From: Paludibacteraceae bacterium
GTDB lineage: Bacteria; Bacteroidota; Bacteroidia; Bacteroidales; Paludibacteraceae
DNA length: 49,651 nucleotides
Assembly: GCA_017430235.1 (NCBI GenBank)
Contig: JAFRNH010000026.1
Coordinates: 1 to 49,651 of the forward strand
Direction: 5' to 3'
A model generated the notes under the pieces. The model did not search any database. It worked only from the letters and a program-made list of their open reading frames with translations, and was not told the DNA's origin. The stretch's first letter is position 1, and every line of letters starts with the position of its first letter. The position numbers and the translations under genes were made by a program. Shown piece after piece: positions 15,415 through 22,862 of this stretch.

Positions 15415-16125
15415 TCAATACTTGAATTTTATATAGTGTACTATTTTAGAAGCAAATTCCTCATAGTCATTATAAATGACAGCAGAAGAAAAAGTCCCAT
15501 ATTGTGCTTCTGATTCGCATACACACATATCTTCGTAATTTGAATAATATATAGTATATTCACTTCTGTTTCTTATTTCTTCGTTGATTTCAGGAAGATG
15601 AATAACAAAAAGAAGCGTTTTTGTTGGTGTGTGAATTGATGTTTCAATATTATCATTTGATAAAATTCGATACTTAGATGAGTTATGCAAGCTAAATTCT
15701 TCCCATTTCTGAAGTGTCCCATCGTTTTTATAATATGGAAGTTTGTCTGGAATGATAAAAATCTGGAAATAAGGTATGTCTGCACAACGTATATTGGCAG
15801 TTTCTCCCAACATGTTTTCAAAATAATTATTCGAATTCTGTGAATAATTTTGCATGACAAATTTCACGCCAATTCCAGCTATAGGTCTTTGGTTCTTTAA
15901 AATTGTAATGTCAACAGCTTTATCTATGTATTTGCCATCAATTTTCATTTCTTTCCCGTTTCCGATACCTAATGATTGTACAGAAAAACCTGATCCTAAA
16001 CGAGTCTGTAAATCTCTGGCAATTGCTCCATGAAGGATTTTTAACTTCTCATTACTTCGAGAACCTGTTTCAAGGAACTTTTTAAAAGAGTTCCCTACTA
16101 CTGTTAGAAATTCTTGATTGTCCAT
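15415..16125 (-). CDS. Type II restriction endonuclease (predicted)
   Basis: A 236-residue protein translated from within the 3' end of the methyltransferase gene (44-base overlap). Residues 65-113 contain KYIDKAVDITIL, then IAGIGVKFV (D72, K88), then a QNSNNYFENMLGETANIR block. This pattern occurs in a family of type II restriction enzymes with a PD-(D/E)xK-like core, although the central acidic residue is not obvious here (GVK). It presumably cuts unmodified DNA at the site methylated by the adjacent enzyme. Recognition sequence cannot be predicted. The pair is AT-rich relative to the 20-25 kb region, consistent with acquisition. Confidence 0.75.
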   Translation of the reverse strand: MDNQEFLTVVGNSFKKFLETGSRSNEKLKILHGAIARDLQTRLGSGFSVQSLGIGNGKEMKIDGKYIDKAVDITILKNQRPIAGIGVKFVMQNYSQNSNNYFENMLGETANIRCADIPYFQIFIIPDKLPYYKNDGTLQKWEEFSLHNSSKYRILSNDNIETSIHTPTKTLLFVIHLPEINEEIRNRSEYTIYYSNYEDMCVCESEAQYGTFSSAVIYNDYEEFASKIVHYIKFKY

Positions 16126-17536
16126 ATTTTTCTGTTAATTTATAATTCAAGTAATGTTCTAAGTCTTTAGAAGCGTAGGTATAATATCCTCCGCTTTTGT
16201 AATTTTTTAAAAGCTTGATGTATTCAATAAAATCTTCTGAATAAATAAGTTGTCTAATAGTTTCGAAATCGATGTCGGTCAAAATATACAGCCCACTATA
16301 GACTCCACAACCTTCGGGAACTATCTCCAATTTTATGCTATGTATGTCTTTGATAATGGTGTTTATAGCATATTTTGTTTTTGATACATCTTTTATCGCT
16401 TGTGTGCGACCGAACAAATACCAATATTTGTCATCTTGGATATCTCTGTTTTTTGGTAGTTTGTCTTGATGTGATAATAAAAAATCGTATGCCTCTTTCT
16501 TTATTATGAAATCACTTTGTGTTAATGGTTTCCCAAATTTGTCATACGGATAAATACATTTACTCCACTTCCCTGTTGATGCTTTCAAAATGTTTATTGT
16601 GCCTTCTGAAAAATCAAAATCACCAATGAAAATTTTATCCGCTAATGTTGCAAAACCATTCTTGACAGAGACATATTGATAAGAATGATTTTGTTTTATT
16701 TTTGTTAGAAATTCAAGATTCTCATTTTTAGACAGATAAATATTCTTACCAATGTTAATATTATTATAGGAGATATTATCTTGGAATTGTTTATCATGTG
16801 TATTCTCATTATAGTTGAAATATTCTATTTGATCGAACTTTTGTTTGTTATTAAATTTTGATATTAAAGTATAGGTTGTCGCTTCAAAAGGTTGATAATG
16901 TTCTAAATCAATTACCCCAGATAAGTTATGGTGTATCAGAATGTATTCTCGTAGTTTTGTCCCTGCTAAACTACTTAGCCATGAACTTGGCGTGATCAAA
17001 CACATCAAGCCATTTTTATTTAGCATTTTGAATCCTATTTCAAAAAAGACGATGAATAGGTCTGTCATTCCATCTTGAGCAAAGTTGTACTTCTTTACAG
17101 ATGTGTAACTGTTTTCAAGGTTATGAACACGCACATAAGGAGGATTTCCGAATACATAATCCATTTTTTCATTAAAGTCATCAATTGTAAGTGTGTCTGC
17201 ATTTAGTATGTTCCAATGTGTGTTTGTTATTCCATATTGTGAGGAAACTTTATCAAGATTGCTTTTACATTTTTCACATTCGACTTCATCTAATTCAATG
17301 CCATGGATGTATGTTTCTAACTCATGTTTTAGTAATGTTAAATCACTCTTTGTTTGAAGGAAATGTGAACAATAACGATTCACGATTTCGGTAAGAAATG
17401 CGCCATCTCCGCAACTGTTGTCGATGACGTGTTTGTGTAACAAATCGATAGTGTTATAGCCACCAAAATCAAGGATTAGATTTACAATATGGTCGGGTGT
17501 ATAGACACGACCATGCTTTTTTACAGCTTTTGCCAT
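16082..17536 (-). CDS. Type II N6-adenine DNA methyltransferase
   Basis: I choose the ATG at 17536 (MAKAVKKHGRVYTPDHIVNL) rather than a further upstream one, because the family begins with the GRVYTP motif and the extra 43 residues have an unlikely composition. The 484-residue product has motif I DNSCGDGAFLTE (about 39-50), motif IV NPPY (131-134) and a long C-terminal target-recognition region, as in Eco57I/TaqI-type gamma-class methyltransferases. It methylates adenine within the restriction site and protects host DNA. The endonuclease gene overlaps its 3' end, so the two are coupled. The whole module lies between two decayed ATPase-array remnants. Confidence 0.9.
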   Translation of the reverse strand: MAKAVKKHGRVYTPDHIVNLILDFGGYNTIDLLHKHVIDNSCGDGAFLTEIVNRYCSHFLQTKSDLTLLKHELETYIHGIELDEVECEKCKSNLDKVSSQYGITNTHWNILNADTLTIDDFNEKMDYVFGNPPYVRVHNLENSYTSVKKYNFAQDGMTDLFIVFFEIGFKMLNKNGLMCLITPSSWLSSLAGTKLREYILIHHNLSGVIDLEHYQPFEATTYTLISKFNNKQKFDQIEYFNYNENTHDKQFQDNISYNNINIGKNIYLSKNENLEFLTKIKQNHSYQYVSVKNGFATLADKIFIGDFDFSEGTINILKASTGKWSKCIYPYDKFGKPLTQSDFIIKKEAYDFLLSHQDKLPKNRDIQDDKYWYLFGRTQAIKDVSKTKYAINTIIKDIHSIKLEIVPEGCGVYSGLYILTDIDFETIRQLIYSEDFIEYIKLLKNYKSGGYYTYASKDLEHYLNYKLTEKYGQSRISNSSRELF

Positions 17537-17939
17537 ACGCAATAATTTTGTGCGTTTGGCAATTTGTCTCCTACGAACACAGAGCGTGGACGAATCTTGT
17601 CCAACTCTGCGGTCGTAGGAAACCGAATCACACAGACAAAGAAACGCCCACGCAAACGTGAGCATTCACTAATCTGTTCATCGGTGTGAATTTTGAAATT
17701 TCCTACGTTTCAGAGTTCTCCGAACAAATAGCAAACGCTAAGATTAATACTATGTTAATTAAAAATACTTTCTGTTTTTGTATAAATAGTTATAAAAATT
17801 CAACATAAGTTGTTACTTTGCGGGTGCCACTGCAACTTTAGCGTGTTGAAGCGCACTTCGTAATCATCTACAAATATATTATCTTATTTTGAAAGAATCA
17901 TATTTCTGGAAGATTGATGTTCGATAAATTTTCTAAATC
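17537..17939. other. Region upstream of the methyltransferase
   Basis: About 400 bases with no start-codon gene that I trust. On the minus strand a frame without ATG is open from 17709 to 17521 (protein-like stretch PTTAELDKIRPRSVFVGDKL) and ends 16 bases inside the methyltransferase start; it may be a relic. On the plus strand a TTACTTTGC near 17814-17822 resembles a promoter box with no gene after it. The 267-bp repeat begins at 17940. Confidence 0.4.
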
Positions 17940-18206
17940 ATATAACGTGCGTTCTATAAATTCATTGTTTATGCAAAATTAATACAATTACACCATAATG
18001 GACGCGGCAGGTCATAACGGACGCGGCACGCCACGTCCCTACATAAAAAAACGATAGTCAACTAAATCCACCTTTTTTAACCTAGATTTGGTTGGCTATC
18101 GGTATGTTTTTGTATGGATAGCCAACTAAATCTATACTTTTTGGGTACGATTTGGTTGGCTATCGGATATTTTGACGGAATAAGTCGTCGGCAATGATTG
18201 GGTTCT
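17940..18206. repeat. 267-bp direct repeat, copy 2 (with 3' tail of a lost ATPase copy)
   Basis: About 98% identical to 12433-12699. The right end contains only the last 46 bases of the ATPase coding sequence, after which the match stops. The rest of that ATPase copy is gone. It forms the right border of the restriction-modification genes. Confidence 0.92.
18053..18164. repeat. Palindromic array within repeat copy 2
   Basis: Four 16-bp alternating units start at 18053, 18085, 18117 and 18149, again at exactly 32 bp. Same sequence family as the arrays at 12546, 14129 and 15096. Confidence 0.9.
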
Positions 18207-18230
18207 TTGCTGGTTGTTAGGCTGGCACCG

Positions 18231-18258
18231 TAGAGACGCAATGCATTGCGTCTCTACA
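18231..18258. repeat. Perfect 28-bp palindrome (REP-like)
   Basis: GTAGAGACGCAATG is followed immediately by its exact reverse complement CATTGCGTCTCTAC. Palindromes built on GTAGAGACG...CGTCTCTAC are dispersed in several bacterial genomes; a related element is at 49299-49342, inside a gene. Possibly spread by a REP-associated transposase elsewhere in the genome. Confidence 0.8.
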
Positions 18259-18352
18259 TGGCGATGGTCGTTCCTCGATGTGGATATTGTGGAGTTTATT
18301 TAACATGGTTGCAACCAATTGGTAGAAAAACACAATTCGCGAACAACAGGAT

Positions 18353-18499
18353 TCAATTCCCAAATTGATCTTGAAATAGGTATAAACGCATTATCATTAC
18401 GAATGAGTTTTTAGCAGCCGCAATGTCGCCGAATGAACGGTAAATGTGCGTGTTGCGAAAGCCGTTATGTAGGTAGAAGGCATGGCGTCGCTTACGTTG
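18353..18499 (-). pseudogene. Possible C-terminal fragment of an acetyltransferase gene
   Basis: The minus-strand frame reads RRHAFYLHNGFRNTHIYRSF and runs to a stop at 18355-18353. The AFYLHNGF pattern resembles the last motif of GNAT acetyltransferases. There is no start codon and the fragment begins directly after the stop of the lipoprotein gene. Weak evidence based on one motif. Confidence 0.3.
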
Positions 18500-18502
18500 G
18501 AC

Positions 18503-19045
18503 TTATTTAAACTGGATAGAGTTCAATATTTCATCAACATACTTAGTTGATTTCCCGTCATCATAGGATGACAACACACACGACTTGTCTGTTTCATTGT
18601 CAAACAAGAGATAGAATCTCCAGTATATATTTTCTCCGTCCTCATCAATATATTTACAGATGCGGTACAAGCATTTGTTTCCATTTATGGATTGCACACC
18701 TCGATCCACGTCGTTCATGGAGATCTCCTTATGTTCTTTCTTTTTCCAAACTTCCCAATGATGGTCAAGATTTGAGAAAGAACTATCTGCCTTGTATTCA
18801 GAACACAAGGTGACTATACTGTAGCAAGGATCATCCTCGTTCATAAGATCATAAATATAAAGGTCTTTACCTTCTATATCATAAGCAAGACTTGCATCAC
18901 AACTAAATTCTTTTGGAACGATGAATTTCACTTGTTCTGTTTCCGCATAATAGAGAGAATCAGTATTTGGAGAATTGGTTCGACAACCGATGAAAAAAAT
19001 ACTGCTGGTAGCAAAAGAAATAATTTTTTTTAGAATACGCCTCAT
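18503..19045 (-). CDS. Hypothetical lipoprotein
   Basis: A 180-residue protein with a lipoprotein signal peptide: basic start MRRILKK, hydrophobic core, and lipobox FIGC with the acylated cysteine at residue 21. The mature part is beta-strand-rich with conserved-looking aromatic residues (WRFYLLFDNE) and a C-terminal helix YVDEILNSIQFK. This resembles small periplasmic lipoproteins that Bacteroidota encode in many copies. Function is not recognised. It diverges from the DUF4143 ATPase gene at 19282 and lies just right of the decayed repeat region. Confidence 0.7.
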   Translation of the reverse strand: MRRILKKIISFATSSIFFIGCRTNSPNTDSLYYAETEQVKFIVPKEFSCDASLAYDIEGKDLYIYDLMNEDDPCYSIVTLCSEYKADSSFSNLDHHWEVWKKKEHKEISMNDVDRGVQSINGNKCLYRICKYIDEDGENIYWRFYLLFDNETDKSCVLSSYDDGKSTKYVDEILNSIQFK

Positions 19046-19170
19046 ATTAATAATCTACCTTGTGTTTATAATAAGATTCACAAAAATAAACAAAATACCT
19101 TTTTGGTTCAAATATTAAAAAAGCACTGCAAGAGGGAGATTTCGTCCGCCCCCTCTGCAATATCATGCAA

Positions 19171-19274
19171 AAAGTTTTAATCATACTTAAAACTCTTCCA
19201 ATTTTTTACAAAAGTTTTAATTGTATTTAAAACTTTCATATATTTGCGCAAAAGTTTTAAGTACATTTAAAACA
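19171..19274. repeat. Operator-like array: three 24-bp palindromes, 40-bp period
   Basis: Units AAAGTTTTAA-N7-TTAAAAC start at 19171, 19211 and 19251, exactly 40 bp apart. Each is an imperfect palindrome (AGTTTTAA...TTAAAACT). The spacers are 16 bp and unrelated in sequence. Unit 2 covers the -33 region and unit 3 covers the transcription start and leader of the downstream ATPase, the arrangement expected for a repressor-binding site. Confidence 0.9.
19239..19246 (+). promoter_or_regulatory. -7 box of the first DUF4143 ATPase
   Basis: TATATTTG lies in the spacer between palindrome units 2 and 3, 35 bases from the ATG. Confidence 0.55.
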
Positions 19275-19281
19275 TTCGACA

Positions 19282-20496
19282 ATGAGCAAGAGAAGGGAAA
19301 TCATAGAACGGAACGAGTATACATCTCGCATACAGCCATTTATAGGCAAGCAGATTATAAAAGTGTTCACAGGGCAACGTCGTGTGGGTAAGAGTTGTTT
19401 GCTTCAACAAATCATGAACAAAATCAGTCTCACACAACCTGACACAGCATTAGTCTATATCAACTTAGAGGAATACGAACTCTCAAAAATCAGAACCGAT
19501 GAGCATTTGCATCAATATATCACCACACACACATCTCCTGATAAAAAAACGGCATTGTTCATTGATGAAATACAGAATGTCAATGGCTTCGAGAAAGTCC
19601 TCCGTTCACTCTTACTTAACGAATCTTTCGATATCTATGTGACAGGTAGCAATGCCAAAATGCTCTCAAGTGAGTTGGCAACTTACCTGAGTGGTCGTTA
19701 CATAGAAATACCTGTTTATGGCCTTTCGTATCCCGAATTTATTGAATTTAACAACATTGCCGATTCTGATCAAAGCTTTGAAAAGTATGCACGATTCGGT
19801 GGACTGCCTTTCCTTCGTCATCTTCCTCTTGAAGAGTCAATCGTCACTGATTATCTGAAATCGGTTTATTCCACCATCTTATTCCATGACATAACCGAAC
19901 GGTATCAAATCCGTAACACTTTGTTTTTAGAAAACTTAGTGAAATTTCTTGCGGATAATGTTGGTTCACTTTTTTCGGCAAAAAACATCAGTGATTATCT
20001 GAAATCGCAGTTTTCAACATTGTCAGTCAACCAAATACAAGCATACGCAGGTTATCTATGCAATGCATTTATGCTTCATAACGTGAAACGATATGATTTG
20101 GCAGGCAAACGGATGTTTGAAGTAGGAGAGAAATACTATTTTGAAGACCTAGGGATACGTAACGTGTTGGTGGGATACCGGTCCAAAGATAAAGGGAAGA
20201 TACTTGATAATCTGATTTTCAAGCATTTGAAATATTTAGGATATGATATAAAGGTGGGAAATATGAATGGACAGGAAATCGATTTCGTCGCTGAAAAGAA
20301 CAATGAGCGCATCTATATACAGGCTGCCCTTGCCATAAATGATGAAGAGACGGAGAACCGTGAATTCGGCAACCTATTGAAAATCAAAGATAACTATCCT
20401 AAGTACGTCGTCACATGGAATGGCTTCGAAGGCAATACATACGAGGGAATTGAGGAACTTTCCGTTCGCCAATTCTGTTCAAGAAAAGATTTCTGA
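19282..20496 (+). CDS. AAA ATPase with DUF4143 domain
   Basis: A 404-residue P-loop ATPase. Walker A is GQRRVGKS (31-38), Walker B is ALFIDE (91-96), followed by VTGSNAKML sensor-like residues (about 116-124). A winged-helix-like part (FSAKNISDYLKSQ, about 233-245) precedes the DUF4143 region. The nuclease-like core EIDFVAEKNNERIYIQAAL has glutamine where catalytic lysine would be, so nuclease activity is unlikely. Function is unknown for this widely duplicated Bacteroidota family. Expression is probably controlled by the three palindromes over its promoter. The next gene follows by 16 bases. Confidence 0.85.
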   Translation: MSKRREIIERNEYTSRIQPFIGKQIIKVFTGQRRVGKSCLLQQIMNKISLTQPDTALVYINLEEYELSKIRTDEHLHQYITTHTSPDKKTALFIDEIQNVNGFEKVLRSLLLNESFDIYVTGSNAKMLSSELATYLSGRYIEIPVYGLSYPEFIEFNNIADSDQSFEKYARFGGLPFLRHLPLEESIVTDYLKSVYSTILFHDITERYQIRNTLFLENLVKFLADNVGSLFSAKNISDYLKSQFSTLSVNQIQAYAGYLCNAFMLHNVKRYDLAGKRMFEVGEKYYFEDLGIRNVLVGYRSKDKGKILDNLIFKHLKYLGYDIKVGNMNGQEIDFVAEKNNERIYIQAALAINDEETENREFGNLLKIKDNYPKYVVTWNGFEGNTYEGIEELSVRQFCSRKDF

Positions 20497-20512
20497 AAAT
20501 AAGAATGACAAT

Positions 20513-21085
20513 ATGAATATACTGATTATCAATGGAAGTCCGCGCAAGAAGGGACTTATATCACAGATGCTGGGCATCATGCAGGAAGAGGCTCTGTCGA
20601 ACAATATGACAGTGGAGACGGTCAATATCATGGACCTCGAGATGAAACCCTGCATCGGCTGCATGGTCTGCCGAACCAAGGAGAAATGTGTGTTACCCGA
20701 GGATGACACGCTGAAGGTGTTGGAGAAACTACGTTGGGCAGATACCATCATCATGGGAGCGCCTTGCTACTGGGGCAACATCCCCGGACAGATGAAGGTG
20801 TTGTTCGACCGTCTGGTCTATGGCATGATGCGAGACACACCCCGTTTTCCCGAACCCCTGATGAAGGGGAAGAAATGTATCCTCGTCAGCACTTGCACCA
20901 CACCTTGGCCGTTCAACATCTGGTTCAAGCAATCACGAGGCGCCATCCGTGCCATGCGTGAGATATGCCGCTATGCTGGATTTAAGATTGTCAAGGAGAT
21001 TGAACGGGGAGGTACAGTGATGAAGTCCCAACTGACGGACAAGGACAGACAGAAATGCATCAAGGCGATTGATAAGGTGAAGTGA
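20513..21085 (+). CDS. Flavodoxin-fold NAD(P)H-dependent oxidoreductase with cysteine motif
   Basis: A 190-residue flavoprotein of the NADPH-dependent FMN reductase family. I start it at ATG 20513 because MNILIINGSPRKKG is the typical N-terminus; a longer upstream frame would overlap the ATPase. GSPRKKG (8-14) binds FMN phosphate. C47, C50, C53 and C59 (CIGCMVCRTKEKC) form the cysteine cluster seen in iron-sulfur flavoproteins. APCYWGNIPGQMKVLFDR is the conserved flavin-side loop. It probably reduces quinones, nitro compounds or disulphide-type substrates; substrate unknown. A second member is at 24938. Confidence 0.87.
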   Translation: MNILIINGSPRKKGLISQMLGIMQEEALSNNMTVETVNIMDLEMKPCIGCMVCRTKEKCVLPEDDTLKVLEKLRWADTIIMGAPCYWGNIPGQMKVLFDRLVYGMMRDTPRFPEPLMKGKKCILVSTCTTPWPFNIWFKQSRGAIRAMREICRYAGFKIVKEIERGGTVMKSQLTDKDRQKCIKAIDKVK

Positions 21086-21140
21086 AGATTCCTGTAATGG
21101 TTAAGTTCACAAGGAATGTACAATCAAGAAAAATTTTATC

Positions 21141-21263
21141 CGACAACACCTTTATCTCGATAAAAATGACACTCCGACACACTTTTATCACGATAAAAAT
21201 GTAATTCGACAACACTTTTATCACGATAAAAATGTCACTAGACAACACTTTTATCGAGATAAA
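21141..21263. repeat. Operator-like array: four palindromic repeats, 33-bp period
   Basis: Cores TTTATCNCGATAAA (first and last units vary) start at 21151, 21184, 21217 and 21250, exactly 33 bp apart. Each is preceded by CGACAACAC or a close variant, so the full unit is a direct repeat of about 33 bp containing a 16-bp palindrome TTTTATC..GATAAAA. The array ends one or two bases before the -33 box of the ATPase promoter. Confidence 0.92.
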
Positions 21264-21264
21264 T

Positions 21265-21295
21265 TTTGTTGGTTTGAATTAAAAATCTATTTTTG
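21265..21295 (+). promoter_or_regulatory. Promoter of the second DUF4143 ATPase
   Basis: TTTG (21265-21268), 19-base spacer, TATTTTTG (21288-21295), 25 bases before the ATG. A full match to the Bacteroidota -33/-7 promoter, abutting the palindromic array. Confidence 0.65.
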
Positions 21296-21320
21296 TGCTT
21301 GAAAATCAAATAAAAAGCCT

Positions 21321-22646
21321 ATGAAACGAGATGCACTTCAGTTACTTGTAAAATGGAAAAATCAGAAAAGACGTAAGCCGCTTATTGTACGAGGGGCCAG
21401 GCAGACAGGTAAGACATGGTTGATGAAGGAGTTCGGAAGACAGGAATTTAAGGAAACTGTATATATTAATTTTGAGAATGAACCCCGTTTCGGGGATTTG
21501 TTTTTGCAGGATTATGACACTAAACGCATCATTTATACTATTCAGATATTTTATGGTAAACCGATTGATGCTGACACAACCCTTATTATTTTCGATGAGA
21601 TACAAGCGGTTGAAAGGGGATTGACGTCATTAAAATATTTTTGCGAGGAAGCACCTCAATATGCGGTCATTGCCGCTGGGTCGTTATTAGGAATTTCGCT
21701 TCATGAGAAAAACTCATTTCCAGTGGGGAAGGTGTCGTTTATTGATTTGCATCCACTTTCGTTCGAGGAGTTTTTGATGGCAAACGGGAAAGAGATGTTG
21801 GTGGATGTCATGCGAAAAGGTCAATGGGACATACTGAGGTCTTTCCATACGGAGTTGCTTATGTTCCTGCGTTATTATATGTTTGTAGGCGGGATGCCTG
21901 AAGTGGTACAGCGGTGGATTGACACAAAGGAATTTTCAGAAGTGCGAGATGTCCAACATGAGATATTGCGTTCCTATCAAGCTGATTTCTCCAAACATGT
22001 TCCCAAAGAACAAGTGCCAAGGTTGGATATGGTTTGGAACAGTTTGCCGGCACAACTCAGCAAAGAGAATAAAAAGTTTGTTTATGGAGTAATGCGAGAT
22101 GGTGCGAGGGCAAAGGATTTTGAATTGGCCATAATGTGGCTTTTCGACTGCGGACTGGTACTTAAATCGAACAGAGTGAGTGCTGCGAGAATGCCTCTCG
22201 TCGCTTACCAGGACCTGCATGTTTTTAAATTGTTCATGGTGGACGTTGGGTTACTAAGTGCCATGTCAGGGTTAGACGAAAAGACCTTGATCGATGGGAA
22301 TGCGATATTCACCGAGTTTAAAGGAGCTTTGACAGAGCAGTTCGTCATGCAGAATCTTGCCACGATTGCCACTGATTACATTGGCTATTGGACAAATGAT
22401 CGAAGTACATCGGAAATAGACTTTCTTGTGCAGCAACAAGGTGATATAATTCCTATTGAAGTGAAATCGGGTGAAAACTTACGTTCTCGTAGTTTCACGC
22501 TTTTCTGTCAGACGTATCAGCCCGTTTGTGCAGTGAAAACCTCTTTGTTGCCGTTCCATTCAGACACGAAAATTCAGAACGTGCCACTGTATGGGCTAAG
22601 TACGTATCTGCGGACGAGGGGAGAGGTGACAAATAATGGAGAATGA
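21321..22646 (+). CDS. AAA ATPase with DUF4143 domain
   Basis: A 441-residue ATPase of the same broad class but a different subfamily from the one at 19282. Walker A is GARQTGKT (25-32), Walker B is LIIFDE (88-93), and AAGSLLG (about 116-122) is the sensor segment. LHPLSFEEFL is the signature leading into the DUF4143 region. The C-terminal EIDFLVQQQGDIIPIEVKSG keeps the E..D...E.K residues of the PD-(D/E)xK fold, unlike the previous ATPase. Function is unknown. Its promoter directly adjoins four 33-bp palindromic repeats. The stop overlaps the ATG of a small zinc-ribbon gene (ATGA). Confidence 0.87.
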   Translation: MKRDALQLLVKWKNQKRRKPLIVRGARQTGKTWLMKEFGRQEFKETVYINFENEPRFGDLFLQDYDTKRIIYTIQIFYGKPIDADTTLIIFDEIQAVERGLTSLKYFCEEAPQYAVIAAGSLLGISLHEKNSFPVGKVSFIDLHPLSFEEFLMANGKEMLVDVMRKGQWDILRSFHTELLMFLRYYMFVGGMPEVVQRWIDTKEFSEVRDVQHEILRSYQADFSKHVPKEQVPRLDMVWNSLPAQLSKENKKFVYGVMRDGARAKDFELAIMWLFDCGLVLKSNRVSAARMPLVAYQDLHVFKLFMVDVGLLSAMSGLDEKTLIDGNAIFTEFKGALTEQFVMQNLATIATDYIGYWTNDRSTSEIDFLVQQQGDIIPIEVKSGENLRSRSFTLFCQTYQPVCAVKTSLLPFHSDTKIQNVPLYGLSTYLRTRGEVTNNGE

Positions 22647-22840
22647 AAACTTATCTCCTCCTTTCCCAATGTGATACTTGTCACAAGCCCATGATAGATG
22701 ATGGAGCGGAGCATTACTGTTCTGACAAATGCCTTCACGATCAAATGACAGATGAAGAGTTTCAAGAGATGAGTGGGGAAGATGGGACTTCCTATATCTC
22801 TAATTGGTATGAGGATTCGATGACGTATAAAAGTTTCTGA
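22643..22840 (+). CDS. Small zinc-ribbon-like protein
   Basis: A 65-residue protein that begins inside the ATPase stop (ATGA). CDTCHKPM (10-17) and YCSDKC (25-30) form a four-cysteine treble-clef-like zinc site; the second half is acidic (EFQEMSGEDG). Translational coupling suggests that it is expressed with the ATPase. Function unknown. Confidence 0.6.
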   Translation: MKTYLLLSQCDTCHKPMIDDGAEHYCSDKCLHDQMTDEEFQEMSGEDGTSYISNWYEDSMTYKSF

Positions 22841-22862
22841 AACGGTTTTTTTCAACTCTCGA

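Noticed and set aside
17537-17665. Extended N-terminus of the methyltransferase from an ATG at 17665
   Set aside because: The extra 43 residues (many C, R and S) do not resemble the family, and the GRVYTP motif starts naturally after the ATG at 17536.
20420-20512. Extended N-terminus of the flavodoxin-like protein
   Set aside because: This stretch overlaps the ATPase coding region; MNILIINGSP at 20513 is the normal start of the family.
21141-21263. Possible small CRISPR array
   Set aside because: Repeats of 33 bp have no distinct spacers: the palindrome and its flanks are conserved throughout and sit against a promoter, and no cas genes are present. It fits an operator array better.
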